64,000 bases of DNA from Microbulbifer sp. YPW1 (GTDB lineage: Bacteria > Pseudomonadota > Gammaproteobacteria > Pseudomonadales > Cellvibrionaceae): contig NZ_CP055157.1 of the NCBI RefSeq assembly GCF_013367775.1, positions 3,236,001 through 3,300,000 on the forward strand, given 5' to 3'. Both the position numbers and the translations under genes were made by a program. Numbering within the stretch: position 1 is the first letter of the stretch; every line of letters starts with the position of its first letter. Of the stretch, positions 30,266 through 39,507 are shown piece after piece. Below the pieces are notes generated by a model, which did no database searches, was not told the origin of the DNA, and was given only the letters and a program-made list of their open reading frames with translations.

Positions 30266-31250
30266 TCAACAGGATACCCCTTGGAATCTCGATTGGCCGA
30301 GAGCGCTGGGCGGCGCAGCCATCAGCGCCGATTTCCGCAGCGAGCCGGAAGACTTTGTTGTGGAGGAGCTGGCCGCACCGCAGCCTGGCGAGGGTGAGCA
30401 TGTACTGCTACAGATTCGCAAGCGTGGTGCCAACACCGGTTTTGTCGCGCAGCAGCTCGCTCGACTGGCGGGCGTACAGAATAACGATGTGGGCTTCTAT
30501 GGGCTCAAGGATCGCCACGCGGTAACCACCCAGTGGTTCAGTGTGTGGCTTGCGCAAAAGCCGGAGCCGGACTGGCGCCAGATAGAGAGTGATGAAATCA
30601 CCCTGCTGACGTATTTTCGCGGTCCGCGCAAACTGCGTCGCGGTGAGCATCTCGGTAATCGCTTCAAGATTCGCCTGCGCAATGTCCGCGGCGACCAAGC
30701 CGCTGCGGCAGCGGTACTTGAGCGGGTACCCGCTGGCGTTCCCAATTATTTTGGTGAGCAGCGCTTTGGGCACAACGGCGGTAATCTGGATCTGGTAAAC
30801 CGTTTCAGTGGTGAGCAGGAAGCCGGGAAGCGGCGGCGGATCCCGCGCAATCAGAAAGCTTTCGCCATGTCTGCGGGACGTAGCTGGCTGTTCAACCAGG
30901 TGCTTGCCGAGCGCGTGGCAGCGGATAACTGGCGGGATTTGATGGAAGGGGAGCCGGAATCGGCGGCCTCTGGCCCGTTGTGGGGGCGAGGGCGCAATCC
31001 CGCCTCCGGGGCTCAGCTGGATCTCGAACAGGCGGCAATGGCCCCCTGGAAACAATGGTGTGACTGGTTGGAGCATTGTGGTCTCAGTCAGGAGAGGCGT
31101 CCGCTGATGCTTCAGCCTCAGGGATTCCAGGCTGACTGGGAGGAAGAGGATCTCGTCCTCTCATTTGCGCTCCCGCCAGGAACTTTTGCCACCGCGGTGC
31201 TCAGGGAAGTAGCAGAACTGGTCAACCAGTCCACTGGCGCAATAAAATAA
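30258..31250 (+). CDS. truD: tRNA pseudouridine(13) synthase
   Basis: TruD converts U13 of tRNA(Glu) to pseudouridine. The 330-residue protein shows the catalytic loop [15 protein letters not shown] with Asp85. [27 protein letters not shown] and [13 protein letters not shown] follow in order. The GTG start at 30258 overlaps the ispF stop by 8 bp, indicating coupled expression. Confidence 0.95.
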   Translation: MSDQQDTPWNLDWPRALGGAAISADFRSEPEDFVVEELAAPQPGEGEHVLLQIRKRGANTGFVAQQLARLAGVQNNDVGFYGLKDRHAVTTQWFSVWLAQKPEPDWRQIESDEITLLTYFRGPRKLRRGEHLGNRFKIRLRNVRGDQAAAAAVLERVPAGVPNYFGEQRFGHNGGNLDLVNRFSGEQEAGKRRRIPRNQKAFAMSAGRSWLFNQVLAERVAADNWRDLMEGEPESAASGPLWGRGRNPASGAQLDLEQAAMAPWKQWCDWLEHCGLSQERRPLMLQPQGFQADWEEEDLVLSFALPPGTFATAVLREVAELVNQSTGAIK

Positions 31251-31357
31251 ACGACAACAAAATGTGATCGGCGCCGCAAATGCGATGTCGGTCAGTCACC
31301 GGATCTTCGTTGGGGATTCAATCCGGTGCACCGCTTGCAGGGAGATATGGCGTCCTT

Positions 31358-32029
31358 ATGGATCGATTGAGACACGAAGGCCTGGGCATGACGTCCCAGC
31401 GCACCCGCAATCGCCTGATTCAGCGACTGCGGGAAGAGGGGATAAGCAGTGAGGAAGTGCTGGATGTAATGGCATCTACGCCTCGCCATTTGTTTCTGGA
31501 CGAGGCTCTGGCGATACGCGCCTATGAGGACACTGCACTGCCGATTGGTTATGGCCAGACCATTTCCCAACCCTATATTGTCGCCCGCATGACCGAACTG
31601 CTGGTCAGTCGCGCTCGCTCCCGTGCTCGGGTACTGGAAGTGGGCGCTGGCTCCGGTTACCAAACCGCGATCCTCGCACGTCTGGTGGACAAGCTCTATT
31701 CAGTGGAGAGGGTGGAGCCACTTCTGGTCAAAGCGCGCCAGCGAATGCGTGAGCTGGGTATTTTTAACGTAGAGATGCGCCTCAGTAGTGGAGGCTTTGG
31801 CTGGCCGGAGCAGGGCCCGTACGATGCCATCCTCTGTGCAGCCGCGCCCGCCAGCGTGCCGGATGAGTTGCGAGAGCAGTTGGCGCCGGGCGGCGTGCTG
31901 GTCATCCCGGTGGGCAGTGACTCCCAGTACCTGACCATTGTGAGTCGCAGTGAAGACGGTACCCGATTCGATGTGGAAAAAGCCGAACCTGTCCGTTTTG
32001 TGCCCCTGCTCAGTGGGGTAGTGCGCTGA
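31358..32029 (+). CDS. pcm: Protein-L-isoaspartate O-methyltransferase
   Basis: Pcm methylates isoaspartyl residues with S-adenosylmethionine to repair aged proteins. The 223-residue protein contains the pre-motif PIGYGQTISQPYIVARM and the AdoMet loop VLEVGAGSGYQTAIL, then YDAILCAAAP and PGGVLVIPVG. The ATG at 31358 fits the family N-terminus (TSQRTRNRLIQRLREEGI follows). In many gammaproteobacteria surE sits between truD and pcm; it is absent here, and the 107-bp gap is too small to hold it. The stop overlaps the DUF368 start by one base. Confidence 0.95.
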   Translation: MDRLRHEGLGMTSQRTRNRLIQRLREEGISSEEVLDVMASTPRHLFLDEALAIRAYEDTALPIGYGQTISQPYIVARMTELLVSRARSRARVLEVGAGSGYQTAILARLVDKLYSVERVEPLLVKARQRMRELGIFNVEMRLSSGGFGWPEQGPYDAILCAAAPASVPDELREQLAPGGVLVIPVGSDSQYLTIVSRSEDGTRFDVEKAEPVRFVPLLSGVVR

Positions 32030-32982
32030 TGTCCAGCCTGTACCGCAATCGCTATATCGGCGTCGCCGTGCGCGGGCTTGCCATGGGCGCGGCAGATGTC
32101 GTACCCGGCGTATCTGGAGGCACCATTGCCTTTATCACCGGTATTTATCAGGAATTACTAGATTCCCTCAGCCGTATAGGGCCGCATACACTGACCATCC
32201 TGTTCAAGCAGGGGATTGCGGCCGCGTGGCGTTATATCAACGGTACCTTTCTTTTGGCACTGTTTTCTGGCGTCCTGATCAGTATTTTCAGCCTCGCCAA
32301 GGTGATCTCTTACCTGCTCGCCAGCTACCCGATTGTGGTGTGGGGGTTCTTTTTCGGCCTGATCCTGGCATCGGTAGTGCCCATTGCCCGCCGGGTCCCG
32401 AACTGGACCTGGCAATGCTGGCTGGCGCTGGTGCTCGGCGGTGCCCTGGCGATCCTGGTCAGCGAAATGCGGCCCACAGAAATCGTTGCCACTCCTTATA
32501 CCCTGTTTTTCTCTGGCGCCCTGGCAATCTGCGCCATGATCCTGCCGGGGATCTCCGGGTCCTTTATATTGCTGATGATCGGTATTTACCCCCAGGTCAT
32601 TTCCGCGGTACACCAGATGCAGGTGAGTGCGTTGGCCTGGTTTGGTGCCGGCGCCGTATGTGGCCTTCTGTTATTCAGTCGCCTGCTGTCGTGGCTGATG
32701 CACCGGTTTCCCTCAGTGACCCTGTCATTCCTTGTGGGAATTCTGCTGGGGAGCCTGAAAATTGTATGGCCCTGGAAGTTGGCGGCAAAAGGAGTCGATA
32801 TCTCTGGTGAGAAACTCGCTCCGATGATGTCCAACGTTCTGCCTGCCGAGTTTGCTGCGGTAACTGGCCAGCCTTCTTTTATGCTGGGGGCGCTAAGCGC
32901 TGCTGTCGCAGCGGTGTTACTGGTACTGAGTATCGAGTGGTTGCACTGGCGCCATGTAGGTAATGTCGCACACCAACAATAA
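32029..32982 (+). CDS. DUF368 polyprenyl-phosphate transporter (PopT family)
   Basis: The 317-residue protein has about eight to nine membrane spans and the two family hallmarks VPGVSGGTIAFITGIYQELL (about 25-44) and ILPGISGSFILLMIGIYPQ (about 172-190). DUF368 proteins have been shown to return undecaprenyl phosphate across the inner membrane for reuse in cell wall and polysaccharide synthesis. It is coupled to pcm through TGATG. The name PopT is given by family; direct evidence for this copy is sequence only. Confidence 0.88.
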   Translation: MSSLYRNRYIGVAVRGLAMGAADVVPGVSGGTIAFITGIYQELLDSLSRIGPHTLTILFKQGIAAAWRYINGTFLLALFSGVLISIFSLAKVISYLLASYPIVVWGFFFGLILASVVPIARRVPNWTWQCWLALVLGGALAILVSEMRPTEIVATPYTLFFSGALAICAMILPGISGSFILLMIGIYPQVISAVHQMQVSALAWFGAGAVCGLLLFSRLLSWLMHRFPSVTLSFLVGILLGSLKIVWPWKLAAKGVDISGEKLAPMMSNVLPAEFAAVTGQPSFMLGALSAAVAAVLLVLSIEWLHWRHVGNVAHQQ

Positions 32983-33177
32983 GCCGCGGCTTACACGACC
33001 TGCGCCCAAAACTCACCGGGTAAGTGACGGAGTCTGGCGGGGGTTTTAGGTGGATACCGGCACCGTATTGAGTGGTTGCCGGGCTCCGGTATTTTTTACC
33101 GCCGGCAAGGGGTAAAACGGCAGTTTTCTTTAGACACTTTTTCCATAAATGCACCCCTTTGATGTAAAAAGAGAATA

Positions 33178-34011
33178 ATGAAACGGCGCATCTATCGACA
33201 TAAAAACACCGCATTTTCCGGGATTCCGAAAAGCGTATTGCGCCAGCTCGGAACTCGCGTGTTTAAGATTTTAATCATATGCTTGCTGTCGGCTTTCGCG
33301 ACAGCGTGTGCCAGTAACCTGGCCCCTACCTCTTCTTTAAGCCAGCCACCCAGTCAGAAACTACAGCACCATCTGGTCAGTAAAGGCGAGACCCTGTATT
33401 CGATTGCCTGGAGATACGGTAAAGATTTCAAAGACTTAGCCGCTATCAACGGTATAACTTCGCCCTACCGGATTTTCCCGGGGCAACGATTGAAACTTGC
33501 CGGTCGTGCCCCGGTTCAGGTGGCCAGAAAATCGGCACCACCCCGTCGGCAACCGCGTGCCGTTACACCTCCTTCACGTGTTGCTGTGGCGAAATCTTCA
33601 CCAAAGAAAGTTCAGAAAACGTCAATTCCGGACCGTCACAGTTTTGACACAAATTGGCGCTGGCCGGTGAAGGGGAGGGTGATTTCCAGTTTCCAGGCCA
33701 ACAACCCCCTGCGAAAGGGTGTTGATATCGCCGGGAAAAAGGGGGAATCTGTTCAGGCAGCAGCGGATGGCACAGTGATTTACGCCGGAAGCGCACTGAG
33801 AGGTTACGGCAAGCTTCTGATTCTCAAGCACAGCGAGGAGTTCCTCAGTGCTTACGCCCACAACGACAAGTTACTTGTCGGTGAGGGGGCGAAAGTCAAA
33901 GCAGGGCAACGGATAGCGGAACTGGGTTCGAGTGGTACCGACCGCGATATGCTCCACTTTGAAATTCGCAAGAATGGCCAGCCTGTAGACCCCATGGCGT
34001 ACTTGCCTTAA
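33178..34011 (+). CDS. nlpD: Murein hydrolase activator lipoprotein NlpD
   Basis: NlpD activates the amidase AmiC during septum splitting. The 277-residue protein has an unusually long N-terminal stretch before the lipobox (FATACAS, Cys44). A LysM domain (about 64-108, HLVSKGETLYSIAWRYG), a basic Pro/Lys linker and a C-terminal M23 domain (about 165-275) follow. The M23 zinc ligands are degenerate: RKGVDIAG has Lys where the first His is expected, and MLHFEI replaces HLHFE, as is known for non-catalytic NlpD. rpoS follows, the standard arrangement, and its promoter often lies inside nlpD. Confidence 0.93.
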   Translation: MKRRIYRHKNTAFSGIPKSVLRQLGTRVFKILIICLLSAFATACASNLAPTSSLSQPPSQKLQHHLVSKGETLYSIAWRYGKDFKDLAAINGITSPYRIFPGQRLKLAGRAPVQVARKSAPPRRQPRAVTPPSRVAVAKSSPKKVQKTSIPDRHSFDTNWRWPVKGRVISSFQANNPLRKGVDIAGKKGESVQAAADGTVIYAGSALRGYGKLLILKHSEEFLSAYAHNDKLLVGEGAKVKAGQRIAELGSSGTDRDMLHFEIRKNGQPVDPMAYLP

Positions 34012-34238
34012 TCGGTGAAAGATCGGCCTGTCTTTACGCTGTTGTGCAATAAAAATGGACTTTTATTTATAACCACTTGAGGTAGTCACCGGGATCGGCA
34101 GTAACTGCCCTGCAGTGACACTACTCACCAACGAGGGTGAGGTGCCGGGAACGGAGGCTGTCGCCTAGACAGCGACCGATTCAGCGATCGCGAGCTATCG
34201 AAGCGGCTGATACAGGCAAAGTACAAGGAGTTGGGGAA

Positions 34239-35309
34239 ATGGAAGCACAACGACACGATCACCTGGACTTCAGTTCCAGAGCAGATCTTTCACCCGAACC
34301 TGTGGAGCAAGAAGCTACCGCAGCGTCCACTAAAACAAGCCGTCCCCGGAGTAAATCGGCAAAAAAAAACTCCGAAACAATCTCTCATAAAGCAACCCCT
34401 ACCAAAGCAACAAAAAAAGAACCTGCCCAGAAGTCTGGCGTGCGTAAACTGGATGATACGTACGGGCAGAAAAACCTGGATGCAACCCAGCTATATCTCA
34501 ACGAAATCGGTTTCTCTCCTCTGCTGACTGCAGAAGAGGAGGTCTACTACGCTCGTAAAGCCTTGCGAGGTGACGCGGCTGCGCGTAAGCGCATGATCGA
34601 AAGCAACCTGCGACTGGTTGTAAAGATCGCCCGCCGTTATGTCAGCCGCGGCTTGGCGCTGTTGGACCTCATTGAAGAGGGTAATCTCGGCTTGATCCGC
34701 GCGGTGGAAAAATTTGACCCTGAGCGGGGGTTCCGCTTCTCCACTTATGCCACTTGGTGGATCCGACAGACTATTGAACGCGCCATCATGAATCAGACGC
34801 GTACCATCCGTTTGCCTATTCATGTAGTGAAAGAGCTGAATGTGTACCTCCGGGCATCCCGCGAACTGGCACAGAAGCTTGATCATGAGCCTTCTGCAGA
34901 AGAAATTGCCAACCTTCTGGAAAAGCCGGTGGAAGACGTTGAGCGGATGCTGGGGCTCAATGAGCGTGTGACTTCTGTAGATACGCCTATCGGTCCCTCG
35001 TCTGAAAAAACTCTGGTTGACACCATCCCCGATCAGCAGGAATCGGATCCCGCGGAATTACTGCAGGACAAGGATCTGTTTGACAGTATCAACCGCTGGT
35101 TGGGTGAGCTGCCGGATAAGCAGTGCGAAGTGGTTTCCCGCCGATTTGGCCTGCGTGGATATGAAGCCAGTACACTGGAAGAAGTCGGGCGTGAAATAGG
35201 TCTGACCCGTGAACGCGTCCGTCAGATACAGGTGGATGCGCTCAAGCGTCTGCGTGAAGTGATGGAGAACCAGGGCCTGGATGGGATGTCTCTGTTCGCC
35301 AATCTCTGA
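34239..35309 (+). CDS. rpoS: RNA polymerase stationary-phase sigma factor
   Basis: RpoS directs the general stress and stationary-phase response. The 356-residue protein contains the RpoS-type region 1.2 ([22 protein letters not shown]), region 2 ([36 protein letters not shown]) and the [14 protein letters not shown] segment. Region 4 ([20 protein letters not shown]) ends the match. The N-terminus (about 20-65) is a Lys/Ser/Thr-rich extension not found in E. coli RpoS, which has 330 residues. The ATG at 34239 has AAGGAG 8 nt upstream. The 227-bp region after nlpD holds no gene. Confidence 0.96.
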   Translation: MEAQRHDHLDFSSRADLSPEPVEQEATAASTKTSRPRSKSAKKNSETISHKATPTKATKKEPAQKSGVRKLDDTYGQKNLDATQLYLNEIGFSPLLTAEEEVYYARKALRGDAAARKRMIESNLRLVVKIARRYVSRGLALLDLIEEGNLGLIRAVEKFDPERGFRFSTYATWWIRQTIERAIMNQTRTIRLPIHVVKELNVYLRASRELAQKLDHEPSAEEIANLLEKPVEDVERMLGLNERVTSVDTPIGPSSEKTLVDTIPDQQESDPAELLQDKDLFDSINRWLGELPDKQCEVVSRRFGLRGYEASTLEEVGREIGLTRERVRQIQVDALKRLREVMENQGLDGMSLFANL

Positions 35310-35370
35310 ATCGTGCCTGGTTGGCCCGTGTGAGATTGTGTTGAGTTAACCCGATTCCGTTTCCTTGATC

Positions 35371-35400
35371 AAAACCCGCAACCTGTGTTGCGGGTTTTTT
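35371..35400. terminator. Bidirectional terminator between rpoS and ydbL
   Basis: AAAACCCGCAAC (35371-35382) and GTTGCGGGTTTT (35387-35398) form a perfect 12-bp stem with a CTGT loop and T tracts on both strands. It serves rpoS on the plus strand and the convergent ydbL on the minus strand. Confidence 0.92.
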
Positions 35401-35449
35401 CGTTTTACTGGTCTGCTTTCTGCCATCAACCCGATTGTTGATAACAGTT

Positions 35450-35788
35450 TTACTTCTGTTTCCAGCGACCGAGATTGTCCTGGTAATACTCTCCGCGGGA
35501 CAGGCGCGCTTCCAGCTTTTCTGCGGCACGTGCGGCAACCTGGCTGATATCGATATTGTTGCGCTTGGCAATCGCTGCGTATTCACGCTTCCGCTTGGCA
35601 TTGACCTCAGCTATCAGGGCATCTACTTCTGGCGAGCTGCCCTGAACAACGGCGATATACCCACTGTTGGCTTCGCCCACTATACCCTTGCTCTGCGCCT
35701 CTTTCAGGGTGATTGCAGCGGCCGGCAGGGCAATCAGCAGAGTGAGTGAAAAAAGTCCTGCAAGCAGTTTCTTGATAGTCGGTTTCAT
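35450..35788 (-). CDS. ydbL: YdbL family DUF1318 periplasmic protein
   Basis: The 112-residue protein has a signal peptide (MKPTIKKLLAGLFSLTLLIA). The DUF1318 core reads KEAQSKGIVGEANSGYIAVV, INAKRKREY-like VNAKRKREYAAIAK, then ending in RGEYYQDNLGRWKQK. YdbL works with YnbE and YdbH as a periplasmic helper of the intermembrane phospholipid transport bridge. The ATG at 35788 was chosen because the signal peptide starts there. Gene order ydbH-ynbE-ydbL is the same as in E. coli. Confidence 0.9.
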   Translation of the reverse strand: MKPTIKKLLAGLFSLTLLIALPAAAITLKEAQSKGIVGEANSGYIAVVQGSSPEVDALIAEVNAKRKREYAAIAKRNNIDISQVAARAAEKLEARLSRGEYYQDNLGRWKQK

Positions 35789-35880
35789 GGCTGTATTTGA
35801 TTCCTTATCTCGATCGGTAATACCGGCTGATTTCCTCGTTCCCATGGTGCGGTCACTAGTACCGCATAGCGTAGGGGACG

Positions 35881-36093
35881 TCAGAAAATCCCTTCCTTAT
35901 CTTCGAACAGGTCGTCCAGTTCCTTGTCGACCCTGACACGAATCTCGTGCTCGATCTTCACGTTGAGGTTGACGGTAATGGGCTCGCTCGGTGCCTGTAC
36001 TGCGACTGTGGGCGTACACGCGGTGGTAACGGCGCCACCGAGCACGAGCAGCAGGCAGATTGCCGAGCGCTTTATGGTTCCTGTCTGTTTCAC
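35881..36093 (-). CDS. ynbE: YnbE family lipoprotein
   Basis: The 70-residue lipoprotein has a lipobox VTTAC and a mature part TVAVQAPSEPITVNLNVKIEH-like, with a charged C-terminal helix (VRVDKELDDLF). YnbE is an outer-membrane lipoprotein that extends YdbH by beta-strand pairing to bridge the periplasm for phospholipid transfer. The start is GTG at 36093, supported by GGAG 6 nt upstream. Confidence 0.9.
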   Translation of the reverse strand: MKQTGTIKRSAICLLLVLGGAVTTACTPTVAVQAPSEPITVNLNVKIEHEIRVRVDKELDDLFEDKEGIF

Positions 36094-36286
36094 TGAATAC
36101 TCCGGTTTCTTCCAGGATTTTTCGTCAGGGTGTCGTACAGGTTGCCAGGGCTCTGTAAAGGACCGGGCCCGACGGAGGCGCCTGGGAGCTGTTGATGATT
36201 ACTATAGATTCTGTCGGATTAACCGTAACTGAACAGTGTACAGAATTTGGTGCGTTTCTGTGCAATCGCTACTGCGACTCATTGCC

Positions 36287-39200
36287 TTACTGTACCTGTT
36301 GTTCCAGTACATCCGTCAGATCCCGGCTGGCCCGCAGGGAGCGCAGCATGGTGGGCACGTTGTTTTCGAGGTTCAGGTTGATGATCAGGTCGCGATTGGC
36401 GTCGATAGCATCACTGCGCCCGGTCAACTTCATATTGAGCAGCAAGTCCCCACTCAAGGGATAGTTCACGGTGCCCTGTATATCCCGGTAGTTGTAGTCC
36501 TCGAGCGCGCCGGCAATCAGTTTTAATTGCGGGTTATTCCCCAGCATGGCTTGGGAGAATGCCCCGTAGTAGCGTAAGCGCCCGCCCGGGGGACGGGATT
36601 GGAGATTGCCATCCTGAATGGTGACACCCTGCCGATCCGTGGTCAGTGGTAGTGTCGCATCGAGCAGGCCACTGGCGGCAAAGTTGGTGGATTCCATCTC
36701 TCGGGCGAGGGCACCGATGGATATCCCGGTGAACTTGACGAGAGAGCGACGCTCTTCCCCATCCTGGTTCCAGGTAAGTTGCTGCGACGTCAGGACACCT
36801 TCCAATAGCTCGGCGGCGAAGTCTTTCAGGGTGATGTCCCCGTCCGGTTGCAATGCCAGTGTAAAGTGGAGGTTGTTGACTGCAACGCCGGTATCCACTT
36901 TGTCGATAGACACCCGTGCCGGTTTTTGGCTGATCCAGTGGCCCTTGCTTTGTTGCAATTGCAATGCGGCATTCACTCCGACGGCAAAGCTCTCATTGTA
37001 TTGGAGACCTGTATTCCGCATGGTCAGGGAAAGCTGATCCTGTCCTTTTGCAGGCCAGTGCAGGCGCGCCGAGGCGCTCAGGTGGCCGTCGACAATATCG
37101 ACTGGCAGGCCCTGTATCGCATGGGAGAGTGCATTGTCAGGCGAAAAGGTACTCTCGGGTAATTCAAGATCGAGCTGTCCTTTCCCTGTGTCCATATTGT
37201 GCTGCCAGCTGGAAGTTACCTTGATGGGACCACTGGATAAAGCACTGGTGCCGGAGATAAGGCCGTCTTTCATCTCCAGCTGTCCGTCGGTGGCGAAGGA
37301 GGCCTCGAACTTTCCGAGTGCCTTTACATTGAGGCCTTCTCCGTGAAACTGGGCCCGGGCGCTAAGCCCATATTTCGTGTTCGAGTTGCCCTGAATCGAC
37401 AGGTCCTTGAGGAATACCGCCCCTTCAATCCGGTTTTCCTTCAGTGACAATGGCGCGATGCTGATGGCCAGCTGAGGCGCATTACAGGAAAACCCGGGTC
37501 CCTGAATCTGGCAGGAGGCCTGCTGGGTAAAAAATTCCGGTGTCAAAATGTTTAACGGACCCGAGATCATTTTTTCCGCCACCAGGTTCAAGTTGGTGAA
37601 GGATGCATCAAACCCCTGACTGCCGGAGGGCTTTGTGATTGTCGCTGCGGTTTCCAGCTTGACGGCGGTCAGGGCTGTTTTCGAATCCGCCAGATCCAGC
37701 GTGGTCAATTGCGTATCGAGGCTTAGGGCACACGCAATATCAGGAAGGGCATCGCATTGCAGGTCGCGCAGTTTGCCGATCAACTTCGGGGTTTTCGGTA
37801 AAGCTTCGCGCTGGCTTTTCTGTAGCATTGCCGAGTCAAATTCAAGGAGCGGAATTCGCAGTGCCACGGTACCGGGAATCCTGTCTGCGGTGATTGTTAG
37901 AGGCTGTGCCAGACTGGCTTTTACCAATAGGTTTTGCCAGCCGGTTGCAGCCAGTGGGTTGGATTTCTCCGGCAGGGAGAGCAGAAACCTTACGGGTTCT
38001 TTTGTTGCTACCTGCACCGACAGATCGCGCAGCCCGGGTGGCGTGCTGCTGGATGTGAAGGTGTCGAATGCGGGGAGACCGGCGCGACCGGTAAAGCTAC
38101 TCCGCCCGCTGAGTTCCGCCAGCCCGTAATCGCCAAGGATTGATTTCCATTTCTCGCTCGAAGCCAGTGGCGCAAGCTGGGCAAGGTTAACAAAGCCATC
38201 AAACAGTGCCTTCGGCGCGGATTGCTCTGTTGCCAGTGCGATGTCCGTTTCCAGTATGGGGGGCGCAGATGCCTTGTCGGTGGGGGCGTTCGAATCGGTT
38301 GCTGGAATTAGCTTTACCTCAAACTCTCCCTGCACCGAGTTCACTAGCAGTGGGGATATCGACTGCACATCGAGTGCTAGCGGCGCTTCCGAAGCATAAG
38401 TTACCGTGAGCGGTATTCCTGCCATCTCCTCAGGAACATCAAGGGAAAGAGCCGGAGCATGGAGCGTTGCGGACAAGTTCCTGATATCAGCGATATTACG
38501 CAGCTCCTCGGGCACTTCGCCGAGTAGCGTCAGCTGTATGTCTCCGTTTAGAGATTGGGCAATGGCGATCCAGTCTGTGGCGTTCGCCGTAGAGGAGGAG
38601 GGCGCAACTTCAAGCTGCTCTATTAGCGGCGCGAGGCGCTGCGCTAATACGTGCAGTCGGCTGTCTAGTCTCCAGTTAACCGCTCCCGGAACCCCGGGTA
38701 AAGTATCTTTGATCTCCAGTGTTCCCTGGAATTCGGATGCGCGTTTGCCTTGATGGGATAGCAGTATCTGAATCGAGACTGTGCCCTCGTCAGGTGCCAG
38801 AATTTCCGTTTCCAGGGTGCAGCTCGTGCACCGGGAGCTCAGGATTTGCGCAGATATCTGGTGCCCCGGAGCATTTAGCGCGGTCACGGACAGGTGCCCG
38901 TCGATTTTTTGCGGCCAGTAAAGCGCGTCCACTGCTACCTTATTGATCGGAATGTTGCGCAGGCTGTGGAGTGTGTCGCTAATCAGGAATTGAGATGGTT
39001 GGGTGCCGTTCGCGACGGTGGACGCCGGGTGTTCTGGTGTGCGTCCTGTCGGCGAGCTGGGCGAAGTCGGGGATGGTGCGCCAGTCTGGGCGGTGGCAGA
39101 ACTTTGCAGCGATACACTATTTATGTGCAGTTGACTCGTGGCTTCGCTGCGCAGCAGTGCCGGCAGGTCGGTGAGGCGGGCCCCTTCAAAGGTAATGCCA

Positions 39201-39427
39201 AGTCCGGAATCGGTAAGCAGGTGCAACTGCTCAATTTCTGCACTGAGACTACCTGTGGCGCGGGTTACTGTAAGCCCACGCAATTCGGTAACTTCAACGC
39301 CCGTCAACGCCTGGTTGAGAGCGAAAGGTACCCAGTGATGCCGGGTCAGCCAGCCGGATATACCCGCCAGCAGGAGCAAAAGCAGCAGTCCTGCCACAAC
39401 AGTAAACAGGCGGGAGACAGATCGCAC
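36287..39427 (-). CDS. ydbH: AsmA-like intermembrane phospholipid transport protein YdbH
   Basis: The 1046-residue protein has one N-terminal membrane anchor (FTVVAGLLLLLLLAGISGWL) followed by a very long, beta-strand-rich periplasmic body. The family end has MLGNNPQLKLIAGALEDYNYRDIQGTVNYP-type sequence and a short Arg/Asp-rich tail. YdbH, TamB and YhdP are the three partly redundant proteins that move phospholipids to the outer membrane. This copy is longer than E. coli YdbH (about 880 residues). The start is GTG at 39427. The downstream genes ynbE and ydbL confirm the assignment. Confidence 0.9.
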   Translation of the reverse strand: MRSVSRLFTVVAGLLLLLLLAGISGWLTRHHWVPFALNQALTGVEVTELRGLTVTRATGSLSAEIEQLHLLTDSGLGITFEGARLTDLPALLRSEATSQLHINSVSLQSSATAQTGAPSPTSPSSPTGRTPEHPASTVANGTQPSQFLISDTLHSLRNIPINKVAVDALYWPQKIDGHLSVTALNAPGHQISAQILSSRCTSCTLETEILAPDEGTVSIQILLSHQGKRASEFQGTLEIKDTLPGVPGAVNWRLDSRLHVLAQRLAPLIEQLEVAPSSSTANATDWIAIAQSLNGDIQLTLLGEVPEELRNIADIRNLSATLHAPALSLDVPEEMAGIPLTVTYASEAPLALDVQSISPLLVNSVQGEFEVKLIPATDSNAPTDKASAPPILETDIALATEQSAPKALFDGFVNLAQLAPLASSEKWKSILGDYGLAELSGRSSFTGRAGLPAFDTFTSSSTPPGLRDLSVQVATKEPVRFLLSLPEKSNPLAATGWQNLLVKASLAQPLTITADRIPGTVALRIPLLEFDSAMLQKSQREALPKTPKLIGKLRDLQCDALPDIACALSLDTQLTTLDLADSKTALTAVKLETAATITKPSGSQGFDASFTNLNLVAEKMISGPLNILTPEFFTQQASCQIQGPGFSCNAPQLAISIAPLSLKENRIEGAVFLKDLSIQGNSNTKYGLSARAQFHGEGLNVKALGKFEASFATDGQLEMKDGLISGTSALSSGPIKVTSSWQHNMDTGKGQLDLELPESTFSPDNALSHAIQGLPVDIVDGHLSASARLHWPAKGQDQLSLTMRNTGLQYNESFAVGVNAALQLQQSKGHWISQKPARVSIDKVDTGVAVNNLHFTLALQPDGDITLKDFAAELLEGVLTSQQLTWNQDGEERRSLVKFTGISIGALAREMESTNFAASGLLDATLPLTTDRQGVTIQDGNLQSRPPGGRLRYYGAFSQAMLGNNPQLKLIAGALEDYNYRDIQGTVNYPLSGDLLLNMKLTGRSDAIDANRDLIINLNLENNVPTMLRSLRASRDLTDVLEQQVQ

Positions 39428-39507
39428 GAAAACCTCGGTTGACTGGCTTGAGAATCATCGACTAAACGTAGAGACTTGTTCTGAGAATAACGACAGGGGC
39501 AGTAATT

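Noticed and set aside
31264..31452. Possible surE remnant between truD and pcm
   Set aside because: The translated sequence shows no SurE motif and the gap is only 107 bp.
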